This document shows, piece by piece, positions 36,921 through 47,435 of a DNA stretch of 64,000 nucleotides. A model generated the notes under the pieces. The model worked only from the letters and a program-made list of their open reading frames with translations, had not been told where the DNA came from and ran no database searches. The position numbers and the translations under genes are program-made. How positions within the stretch are numbered: the stretch's first letter is position 1; each line of letters opens with the position of its first letter. Source of the stretch: Hygrocybe punicea (taxonomy: Eukaryota > Basidiomycota > Agaricomycetes > Agaricales > Hygrophoraceae); NCBI GenBank assembly GCA_963556145.1, contig OY744472.1:3348001-3412000 (forward strand), read 5' to 3'.

Positions 36921-37899
36921 TTCCTGTAGCATTTAAATAATCTAAAAACATAGATTATCACCATATGCTGTACTCTGTATTGACAAAGGCAAACAGCCAC
37001 TAAGACCCCAGAAAAATCATTAGGCTCCGTCATCCTGAAACAGTGGAATAAACCCAAAATCTGAAAGGGGGGAGTAGCTAGATTAAACTTATTTCTGCAT
37101 TAATTTTGGAGATCTGCCCGACTCAGAACAACGTGATCATGCCTTTGCCAAGTCTCGGCATGTCATATTCTAATGACTCAACCAGATTCAACTGACACTG
37201 AAAAAACTAGGCCTGCAGTGAGAAGCTGACTCAGCTACGGGTCCCGGCTCCGACTGGCACCCCGTCTATGTTGAAAACATATTTAAATGCTGCAGAAAAT
37301 CGACCATTAGAATAACTTGCAATATGCAACATGCACTATGTATCTTATTATGACAAATGGTAATCTCGTACAATGTATGTGTTTATTCAATTCGATTAGT
37401 CACTACTCTTCGTCATCGGTCTGGACTATTTAGTCAGTTAGTTGTCTTATTCTTCACCATTCTATTTGGTTCATTCTATGACTTTATATATATAACTAGC
37501 ATACCAACTTCCAGATTAGTCGAACATTGGTTACCCCAGTGATACACCAGTCCACCATCAACCGATTCGTCCAAGCTTCTACTTAAGCTATTCTTCTAGC
37601 ATCTAATCAATGTTTATCTGGCAACCAACTTCTAACACTTATGCCATATGTAACATGCTTTACTTTTTTAGAGGGCTGGCATGAATAAATTCTTCACATA
37701 GTTCTAATCTTTACCCTGAATTGATGCACTATCACCTAATAAATAATATTGAGCAACACTAAGTCCATCACTCTCACACATTATTCTATTACAAAGGTTA
37801 TTATAGAGCTGCTCAGTAAATCACCTTTTATTTTGGATCTTGTATTTAAATTTTAACCAAACTTAAGCCTCTCACATACCGAAACAGATTAGTTGTGAT
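36921..37899. other. Unassigned stretch after RepHel copy 3
   Basis: No gene, terminus or tandem repeat was recognised. Base composition rises toward that of the host-type island at 37100-37300 (CGGGTCCCGGCTCCGACTGG). It may contain the decayed 3' end of the copy 3 element and the boundary to non-Helitron DNA. Confidence 0.4.
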
Positions 37900-38648
37900 T
37901 AAGGCCATACATGGGTATACTTTGGGTCCAATTTCTGGACACACCTGTACCTACCATGCCTGCACCCATTCAGATACCATGTACATACTGTACCTGAAAA
38001 TTGGTCGCATACAGCGGGTAACCAGTACACCCATATCTGGTGCGTGTGCTAGACACACATCAATTGACATCATCATCACCCTTGCGAGGTAGACAGGGGT
38101 CTCCAGTGGGTTGTGTGCTTAGGGGTAACATCATTTGTGAGGGGTTGGGGTGCCACATGAGTGATGGTGCTGGAGGCCTCAGGAATGATGTCTATGTGTC
38201 AGTCAACGAATATGCATGTATTCACAAAGTCTCTGTATGTCTTTCTGTGCTGGACACCTCGCGAACACATCTCACTGTGGTTTGGTGGTTTAGCCCATGT
38301 GGATGTAGCTGGGTTCGGTGCACATACCTGGGCCATTTGGTGAGTACACCACCCTCCTAGCCTTGTTGAATTGTTTCCATTGCTGAGTCCAGGTCTGATT
38401 TTTTGTTGTTTTCGAGTGAGTTTGTCTAGGAAATAAATAAAATTAATTAGTAATGGTAAAATTAATTACTTACTAGCTCTTGAGAGTACCCATGGGGGCT
38501 AACTCATGTGTCCCGATAACCAAAGCCACCTGCATGCCAGATGAAGGGTGCGGTATGGTCATGGTGTCCCGATTTCGATACCGTGACTGAACCCATGTTA
38601 CCCATTTTGGAATAACCACAGGTTCACCCCTACCCATGCATGGCCTTA
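37900..38648. mobile_element. TIR-type element, ~750 bp, non-coding
   Basis: TAAGGCCATACATGGGTA at 37900-37917 is inverted at 38631-38648 with one mismatch. If the repeat begins at AGGCCAT, both ends are flanked by TA, consistent with a TA target duplication. Many ACCCAT/ATGGGT words occur inside. No transposase frame is seen, so it would be non-autonomous (MITE-like). The superfamily is not determined. Confidence 0.55.
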
Positions 38649-38814
38649 GTTATGATGTATGTTGAATGGGGTCATTGTGTTTGTGGACCAAACACATTTA
38701 AAAGTTGAGATTCTGCATCGTTACAAATAAAGCTATTAGATACATATTTACCATAAAATACATTGTAAAATACACAGCAGTTGCCACTACAATATAGAAC
38801 AATAGTACAGTAAT

Positions 38815-41210
38815 TTAAAACATTGTAACATCCTCACCAATTTGTGTTTGGCGCATTCGCTTATGTGTATCATCTTCCGAACCATAACCAACACGTCGTT
38901 TTACAATTATTCTCGGCTGAGAATCAGGGTTTGTCACAGTATTGGTAGCATGGAATGTACGTGTATGAAAGGCATCCTAGATATCAGTTAGAACATAATC
39001 AGTATAAACAAATTCCCGAATTAAATGTAAAGAGTACTTGTGTGTGTGAGTCATTAAGTAATGCTATTGATCGTAAGATCGATTTCATTCGATATTGATT
39101 GTGAGTGGAAACAGCCATAAAAGAGACTTGGAGTTCGACGATATCACCAACAGAGAACTTGGCAGGGGAAAAAGATTCCATGCTATGACCCAAGAATTGC
39201 GAGTAAGTGTCCATTTGCCATCATATGGGAAGTATTTTATTTCTTACCTGTCTCCACAAAGCTTATAGTATTTGACAACATTGTCGGCTGCATGGACAAG
39301 GTGACAACCAGACATCGTCTTTAATACATCACTTGTTTAGTGGGCCAGTGCTGCGCATGGCATGAACGAGTTCTTTTTTTCCCCTCTCCACTTCCATGAT
39401 GAAGTAAACAATTGCATAAAGCATGTTACATATGGTATAAGATACATAGTATATGTTGTATACTGCCAATTATTCTAATAAGCCCATCTCTCACCTCAGC
39501 AACATGAAAAGTAGAAAAAATAAAACTACATAAAGTATCTTGAGTGTTCATCAACCTCCTCTCTTACTATCATGTCTTCTGTGCTGTATCATTATATAAT
39601 ATTCTCAGCCAAAAAAGAAATGTTGAGGAGGCAATAGGTCAACTGTCAAATACAACTGCCTCCTAAACATTATGATAATAATTGACTTACCTTCTCCAGG
39701 ACCTTCTATGCTGTACAACAGATGACAACATGAAGACAGCTGTGCTTGATGATTGGGCTAATATTACATATGGCAAGAACAAAGTCTTTTTTCTTTTATT
39801 GGATTTTTGTTTGTATGATTATTATGAACACCATAATTTTGCTTGAAATAAATTAGCATATAAGATAATGTATATATATGGCAATATCACATTGAATTTT
39901 ATGTTTTAAGTAAAAATATCAGTATATTATCTGAGTTAAGCTCATTTCTGCTTATATGGCTGATATTTCCATATATAGTAATAGTGGTCACATGTGACTA
40001 TGACTCCTGTGATCAGCTCAAAATTTAGCATTTATAGTGTAAAATTGCCTTATATGGTTAGACTGGTCACATGTGACTGTCACTATTGTGATCAGTAAAA
40101 AATTTGCTATACAATATCAGAAATTGCCTTATATGGTTAGATTGGTCACATGTGACTGTCACACCTTGCCTGAAATGGTTATATTAGTCAGCAGTTCAAT
40201 TTTCAGCTGATTCCAATAAGAATTGAAGTCAGTATGAATATTTTGAATATAATTTGAAGGTAATGTGTCTTTTCTGAGGCAACCCATATTTGGATGCTTA
40301 TGTAAGCTTGTCCACACATGGCTTGGACCACATGTTATTTTTCAGTATAACAAGTAGAATCATATCTTTTACCAAAAAAAAAAGTCCCCTACATACAATC
40401 AACTTCATTAATTAATTAATCAATTAATTAATTAATTAATTAATTACGAACCCTCACTGAACCAGGTCTGATAAAGAACGAGTCTTTTAATAAATTAAAA
40501 GAACTCATAATGTGGATCCACCGTTGCTGGAAAAGTGATCGGAGTAGTACTAGAAATCTCTTTTGCAAGCGAAAAGTATCGGTTGCTGGCAGTAAAAGAG
40601 GTATGATCCTTGAAAGATGAAAGCTGATATTCGAGAAGTTGTCCAGCTGGCAGGTGGCGTGCAAACTTTGCATGGATAGTTCGAATAGCAGGGAGGATTT
40701 CATTAAAGGTTGCTGCACTGGCTCCAGTGATCGATATATATTGTTGTAAATATTGTCGGTTGCGAAGCTTATGAGGTCTAACAGGTACTATTTAGACGAT
40801 AAAAATAGCAGTATTAATTGTGAACATACCGATACTGTGCATCTACAGGAGGCAGTTCCTTCTGGCACAAAATGCCCTGGATAAACAGGACAACCTCTTC
40901 CAATTCCTCGGATGAAGAGTTGGCAGCCTGTCTTCGTATAACTAGGCGATATCTCTGAGGTTCCCCACCATACACAACATCCAGTGATCGTACAAAATCC
41001 CTGTCCTTTTACATGATGAGTATAATAGTTAATTCACCTTGATAATCGCTCACTTTGAGAGCAGCAATGAGCTGTTTCAGAGGCTGTTTTTCAGCCGATG
41101 TAGCAATAACAGTTTGCAGTGATGCAGCTATTTAATACAGGTAAATTTATGGTTTATAGATAGCATTCATAGTACTTACAGGCAGCTTTCGTGTCGTATT
41201 GGTCAAACAT
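38815..41210 (-). CDS. Unrecognised six-exon gene, interrupted in exon 4 by a small Helitron
   Basis: Exons on the minus strand: 41210-41180, 41127-41054, 41005-40830, 40777-40511 plus 39331-39248 (one exon split by a 1179-base Helitron), 39182-39038, and 38976-38815. Removing the insertion gives an unbroken 312-codon frame from MFDQYDTKAA to TAA, with every intron GT..AG and phase-consistent, so the gene was intact when hit. Visible stretches: DVVYGGEPQRYRLVIRRQ, QLLEYQLSSFKDHTSF, HDVLKTMSGCHLVHAADNVV, FSVGDIVELQVSFMAVS, LRSIALL and IIVKRRVGYGSEDD. The FSVGDIVELQVSF block looks like a small beta domain. I recall similar unnamed proteins in Agaricomycetes but no function. It is transcribed divergently from the gene at 41802, with 591 bases between the starts. 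Confidence 0.65.
39332..40510 (-). mobile_element. Non-autonomous Helitron (variant A), 1179 bp, in a coding exon
   Basis: On the minus strand it begins TTATGAGTTCTTTTAAT at 40510 (one base off the usual TTACGAG) and forms the variant A hairpin and TTAAT tract. It ends with hairpin GCCATGCGCAGCACTGGC and CCCACTAAACAAG at 39332. Removing it rejoins CCACA/TGATG in frame. Its 3' half matches 52690-53082, so it belongs to the same non-autonomous family as 51752-53082. It has no coding capacity. Three AGTCACATGTGAC-type motifs lie near 39985, 40065 and 40145. Confidence 0.9.
39980..40165 (-). promoter_or_regulatory. Iteron-like motifs, 1179 bp Helitron (three)
   Basis: CCTTATATGGTTAGACTGG with TCACATGTGACTGTCAC recurs near 40050-40090 and 40120-40160, and a weaker form lies near 39987. 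Orientation is reversed with the element. Confidence 0.6.
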
Positions 41211-41801
41211 CACAGAATGGAGTTGCACTACTACTACATGCATGCCATGAAATCAACTACTAATGGTCAGTGTTGGCCTGTTCGGCACAGAATTAGAGCC
41301 GATGTCCAAATTCATGGAATACAGATGTCCAGGCGACAGAATGCCACAACCGAACCATAGAATGCCGAGACCGAGTCAATAAAATGCACAGGTCAGCTGC
41401 AGGATCCATATTTAGTGTTTTAATTGTTCATCTGCTCTAGAACCGATCACTGCTCTTCGGACCATGGAGTGAGGTATGTGTTTCATGGATCTTTATGCCC
41501 CCCTACACACTGAAAAATCATACAAGCAGATATATATATGAGAGTAGTGGTACTCCACTGGAGTGGTAGATTCTGACAGCATGATGAGGTATGAATATTG
41601 GCCATATCATGTAAAAATATATTCTAAATGTTCGGGGAGGATGTCAGCTCATATGACACATCACCTCTCTCGGCGAGGCTATGATGAAAAGCAAGGTCCG
41701 AAGCAGTGACAAAAGAGGAAGCTCCGTGGTTGTGGCAGAACCGAAACCGAAAAAAGATATAATTCGCATGTCTTTTTCGGTTGTCTTTACCCACATCTAT
41801 T
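41211..41801. other. Intergenic region between two divergent genes
   Basis: Likely holds both promoters. A short palindrome ACTCCACTGGAGT lies near 41552. Poly-C and ATATAT tracts occur near 41500-41540. No clear TATA or other element can be assigned. Confidence 0.4.
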
Positions 41802-43817
41802 ATGCCCCCCAAGAAGATCCAGTATGTCACCACCATGCTAATTTTCATGATCACCACATCCTAATCATCGTATAGGGTCACCAAAGGAAAGAAGCCAGCT
41901 AACAGGTGATCTGAGAGGTCGGTGTGGTGTCGACAATTACTGAATTTTTTACATATAATAACTGCTTTTGTATTACAGCCCTCTAGCCATTTCGTCGGAT
42001 GAAGAGTGAGTGCTATGATATGTATACTGAATAACACAGTTGACTGTTAACAACTCTAGCGAATGGAAGGAGGAATCACCCACTCCTGTGTAAGTACTAC
42101 TTATTTTTCACTGCTTGCGATAACAATCCTATGCTATCACTGTAGAAAGAAGAAAGGCAGGGAGAAGGTTCCTGCACCACGACCAGTGAAGCGATCTAGG
42201 CAGGTCGCTATGGAATCGGATTTAGAGGATGAAAAGGCTCACATGTATGTATCATCTTCGGCAATATACCCAATTTTGATCAGTAGAAATCAGATCTCTG
42301 AAGAAGCACAAGGCACAGACACAGCGATCTATTGCTGATGACAGTAGTGAACTGTGTGTATTATTCATGTTATTGAACATCTACTAATTGCTACTATAAT
42401 GCAGACATCGGAACGATACGAAAGATGGTAAATTGTCTGTGCAAAAGTCAGCTGCACAGTCTGGAGCTGGGCAGTAAGTCATCGTTTGGTTATATTATGT
42501 ATGCATATTTTAATGAACAAACCACAGATCTGTTCATGGAACGAAAAGTAAACAAGTTATAGGGAAGAAAACAATCCAGTAAGCGATCATCGTTAGTCAG
42601 GGTTGTTTATGTCATATTACATGTCCCACAGACAATGGCCTCATATCTGTGAAGTTGCACAAGCCATCGACGAAGTCGACTATCATAAGGGATTTTACGA
42701 CAAGAATTTAGAAGGTACATATGATGGTATTCCGAAGTTAAAGTCAGTCTTGTTGTTCTCATGTGTAACAATGCTAAAATGAGATGCAGACTCGGCACTC
42801 TTGTATCGTCGTCGGACCTTCCTGGCACTGGGCAATTTTTGCTGAGTCGTCTCACTGATGATGATCGTATGCCTGACCTTACCATTAGGTATGAGCTATG
42901 GTTTTTCATCATAAAACGATCTAATGTGCACTTTAAGCATGGCTGTGGAATCTATCTCGTTCATTCATTCTGCGCAGTATATCAATCCTTCCCGAGCTAG
43001 TCCTGGATCTGTGACCTGCCGAGGTGGAGATTATGTGTGTGTGACACTGGCCAACAGTAGCGAGAATGCTATCTTCGTATCGACAGTCATCATCAACGAG
43101 TCCCACCTTACCATGGCCAAGCAGATAGGGACTTCACGACTCAAATACATCTCAGGCATTTTCCATACCATCGAGTGGGAAAGGTTCGGTTCTTTCTTCT
43201 GCATGGTCTTCGGTACCAATCAGCTGGTGGGTCAGGTAAGTTTACCTGTTACCGATATGCAGATAACAGCAGTGACCTTTCTATTGGATAGATGGCATAT
43301 GATGCCATTAATTTCCAGACCAAGTATGAAAGTGGGGCTGATGGTATGTTTCGGAAAGCTCTCACTGTTTCTTACTATCGCTGACATCATGTATGCATAT
43401 AGCTGGCGATGGTCCTTCCTCTCCTGAAGTATCCCCTCGCAAACATGCCGATATCTTTAGCAAAGTCCACAGCCCTGTTTCGAAGGTGGTATCCTCGGTT
43501 AAGGGTCGTACACTATCGTGTAGCGACACAGGTTGGTGTATACCATATTGTCTGCCATATTGCGACACTGATTCATACCAGTTCCTGTGTACAATGCTCG
43601 GGGCACAGACACCGACTTCGCAACCAATTTGCAGGCACTCGCTGATATTTTACCAGCCTACGAACAGGAACTACCCTATAGGTCCCTCGTCACTGTCTTA
43701 TACACAGCAAACACATACAGAAAGAAGTCTGGGGGTGTATATTTACCTGCACGAATGCTGTCACTCAATATTCAGGCTGCAATCCTGCTCGGTACTATGC
43801 CTGAGTATACTGTGTAA
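41802..43817 (+). pseudogene. Unrecognised intron-rich gene with two frameshifts
   Basis: The start MPPKKIQ is followed by many small exons: 41802-41821, 41876-41905, 41979-42005, 42060-42089, 42146-42244, 42294-42353, 42405-42473, 42528-42578, then 42632 onward. All splice in frame to give a basic, Ser-rich N-terminus (VTKGKKPANSPLAISSDEDE, KKKGREKVPAPRPVKRSRQ). The main domain (QWPHICEVAQAIDEVDYHKG, DLPGTGQFLLSRLTDDDRMP, YELWFFIIKRSNVHFKHG, SPGSVTCRGGDYVCVTLANS, FHTIEWERFGSFFCMVFG) needs two frame changes: a one-base deletion near 42742, and a duplicated CATT near 42963. Later exons continue after a GTAAGT intron at 43236 and end TVLYTANTY...AAILLGTMPEYTV at 43817. I recall homologous unnamed proteins in Agaricomycetes. 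The function is unknown. Confidence 0.6.
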
Positions 43818-44334
43818 TCTTACCAGGATTGTTTTTTTTTATGAAACTTTGTAACTCTGTATACCAAATTCTGTGAATATGTACCCATATTATCACCGAC
43901 TGCAGACCACACAACATCGCAGTGTGCTGTGTTATCACTGTACATGACACCTGTGGAACCTGTCGCATACACCATACCTGATCAGCACACAGGATGTCAG
44001 GTAGAACCCAGGTGGCGACACACTGGGTGACCATTAATCCTGGCATGACCAGTAGGCACATGTAGAGGTATTATAAGGGGTACCAGAGGCCATGTACATG
44101 GCAGTCATCCTTGCTGCCTGGCGGTGCACCTAAGTAAGGAAGGAGACAAAGTCATTTTCCACCCGAGATAAGCTCAGGTCATGGATTACAGCAGTGACGC
44201 AGGGCAGGAACATGTCGCCAGTCGGCACACACCCAAGACACTGGACACATGGAAACAAGTTGTGGAAGTCACCACTGAGTACTGGGGACCTACAGAGCAC
44301 AACAAGGGTCAGGGGTCTCTTCATAACATATCTA
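43818..44334. other. Intergenic, no gene seen
   Basis: Host-like composition between the intron-rich gene and the Helitron 5' end at 44335. No convincing exon, RNA gene or repeat is visible. The insertion point reads TATCTA/TTACGAG. Confidence 0.4.
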
Positions 44335-44919
44335 TTACGAGTTCTTTTAATTTATTAAAAGACTCGTTCTTTATTAGACCTGGTTCAGTGAGGGTTCGTA
44401 ATTAATTAATTAATGAAGTTGATCGTATGTAGGGGACTTTTTTTTTGGGCAAAAGATATGATTCTAGTTGCTACATGTGACCAGTCTAACCATATAAGGT
44501 AATTTTACATAATGTATGCTAAATTTTATGTTGATCATGATAGTCTTCATTTCATGTAACAAACCTAATTATATAATGCACTAATATATATTTCATCATG
44601 TGTTTTAGTGTACACATTGTTGTTTAAGCTTTGGTAAACATATACAAATAGATGTAAACAAAGACAAATAATATTCTTTCCTGCTAGCATTATCACTGTA
44701 CAGTTGGAAGTGATCCTATATTATTGTTATATAACAAACAAATACAAATAAACAAACCCAATATGGTTAGATTACTTTGTATTTCAATTTTGGTTTTGGT
44801 CAAGTTTCTTACATAATCATGATTATGTAATCATTAGTCAGATCACCATTTGAACCCAGACTTTGAACCTTATTGCGCTTTTGCCTCTTGAACCTGAACC
44901 ACCACCTTCCCCATTTAGT

Positions 44920-45560
44920 GTGTTAAGTCCGCGTTTTTTGACCTTTTTGGCTTGTTTAAGCTCAGTTTTTCATATTCAGACTCCGAAAAAATGTTTTCTG
45001 GATCAGGTGATGTGCCCGGACCATTCAGGGTCCAATGCTGACATAAGATTTCCTTTTTTAGACATAAAAGTGCAAAATTCTTCGGATTTTTGTGCTTTTT
45101 ATTTCCTATGGCTCTGTTTTCTTTCCTGGACCACAGGTAATGTCTTCAATTTGTAAATCTTATTGTTTATCAACATAATCTATCATTTTACAGCTCATCT
45201 CCCTGTCAATTTTCAAAGTATGTACAAATTTCATGTTTTTTCACCTTTTTTGCTTGTTTAAGCTCAGTTTTCCATATTCAGACTCCGAAAAAATGCGACC
45301 TGGATCAGGTGATGTTTCCACACCATTCAGCGTCCAATGCTGACATAATATTCCCTTTTATAGATAAAAAAGTCAAAAAGTCTTCGGATTTTCATGCTTT
45401 TTCTTTTCTCTGGCTCTGTTTTGTATCTTGGAGCACTGGTAATGTCTTTTATTGGTGTAAATTATTGTTGGTTGACATAATCTATCATTGGACAGTTGAT
45501 CTTCCTGTCAACATTCAAAGTATGTGGAAATTTCGCATTTTTTCACCTTTGTAGATTGTA
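44920..45560 (+). repeat. Leader modules of ~300 bp, copy 4 element (two)
   Basis: Starts near 44930 and 45235. Each contains CAGACTCCGAAAAAATG, CTGGATCAGGTGATGT, CAATGCTGACATAA, TTTTTAGACATAAAAGT or similar, CACWGGTAATGTCTTC, and a TTACAG/GGACAG acceptor-like end before CATCTCCCTGTCAA and AAAGTATGT. The pattern suggests duplicated small exons with introns. Confidence 0.65.
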
Positions 45561-46899
45561 TAAGCTCATTTCTTAACCTACAGTTTTACAGTGGATCTTT
45601 TCGGCCTCAGGTATGAATCTTTTATCATCTATGATCAAATGTTTACATATTTTATTCATATATAGCCTTAAAATGCAAATTTTTGTGGATTTTTTCGATT
45701 TTTATCACTTTATGTCCTGGAATTTGTATTGGTATGTTGTTTATTCATCTTCTCCAGATATATTTGACATATCCATATTGTCATCCAGCTTCTATTTTCA
45801 AAAAAATTATAAAACTGTTCACAAAAATGTTAAAAATGTCATCCATGTCACAATATCTTATGATTTTTATCATTGCAATGTCTTGGGCACAATGTGCTGT
45901 TACTGGGATTGGCCTTGTGCCTCCTGCAAGTGACATACAAAATGTCCATGTCACACCAACTGTCTCTGTAATACCAAATGTCATTCTGTGCCCTGTTACT
46001 CTGAATTTTTACAAAGACAATCTCACAAAGAATGAAAATCCCACTTATTTACCAATTTTAGTCCCCATTCATAATATTAGTCTCCAATCCACCTCTTCTT
46101 TCACATCACACATCCCTGAAAAAATCACAAGTATCTCCAACAGTACTGAATTTGTTCTTTCTAGTTGTAAATCAGCTCATCCCTCTTTTTTATTTGAACT
46201 ATATGCCAGAATCTTCTTGAACATGTTTGATTTGCTTTCTGTCTATCATTGTACAACCAGCATTGCTAACAAATGCATGTATATTAAGTTGAAATCTCAA
46301 CAGAATCTAGTCAGAAAACATGACTTTAAAGCTTACCTGAAATATGTAATCAAACAACCTATATTAGCCAATGGAGGAATTCTGTTGTTTGTCTTGGTTC
46401 TGCATCATTTCCTAGCTTTGCAAATGTCTGCTCACTATATTTGCAATAAAACTTCGAAATTATTTGACATGTTCATGTGTGAAAATGTACCTTTCAATGC
46501 TAACATTCATATTGAATGTATTGGTGGAGGAAAAGCAAATGTATTCTCATTTCATGAACTAGTTCCTGCTTCAATCAATGATAATGCTAGTATGAATGCA
46601 GCTAAATATAAATTCCACTCGTACATGCCAAAAAATGAAGCACTCTCACTGGAATCATCATCTGAGAAGTCACTTGTAATTGTAAATCACCCATTTGAAC
46701 TGTTGACTCCAAAATTGACCATTGCAAGTTTGAAAGTGATTGCTGCTAGCCATAGCATTCTTGTACACTCAAGAATAAATCATGGAGCACTTCAGACTGC
46801 AATACAGAATCATGTGTGCTCCAGCTGCCCTACTTTTGTGTCAGTATTTGAATTAATTGATGAAGAAGCAATTGCAAGTCGCAAGAAAACCCTGAATAT

Positions 46900-47435
46900 C
46901 ATGGCAGTTAATAAGTTCAAAAATCAGAATTCTGAGAAGCATTCCAAACAAAACCTTCTGGCTATTCAAAAATTCAAAACACAATATCCTGAAAGACATG
47001 CAAAACAAAATCTGGCAGCTGTACAGAAATTTCAGCTTGAAAATCCTGACAAGTATGCAAAACAACATCTGGCAGCTGTACAGAAATTTCAGCTTGAAAA
47101 TCCTGCCAAGCATGCAACACAAAATCTAGCAGCTGTACAGAAATGTCATCTGGAAAATCCTGTCAAGCATGCAAGACAAAATCTAGCAGCTGTACAGAAA
47201 TTTCATCTGGAAAATCCTGAGAAGCATGCAAGACAAAATCTAGCAGCTGTACAGAAATTTCATCTGGACAATCCTGAGACACATGTAACACAAAATCTGG
47301 CAGCTGTTCAAAAGTTCAAAGTTGATCATCATGACAGACACCTAAAACACACACTAAATGCAGTCAGAAGACATACAATGAATCACCCTGAGCAGCATGC
47401 CCAAACCAATCACCTTGCTGTCAATACATATAGAG
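46900..47435 (+). repeat. Coding repeats of 19 residues in RepHel copy 4
   Basis: Nine 57-base units of type KFxLENPEKHARQNLAAVQ. Adjacent units near 47150-47270 are almost identical, so the array is still expanding or homogenising. Confidence 0.88.

Noticed and set aside
36620..37899. Helitron 3' terminus for the copy 3 element
   Set aside because: The 3' tail is recognisable to about 36920, but no CCCACTAAACAAG or GCACTGGCCC hairpin is found. GGCTGGCATGAATAAATTC near 37675 is not a match.
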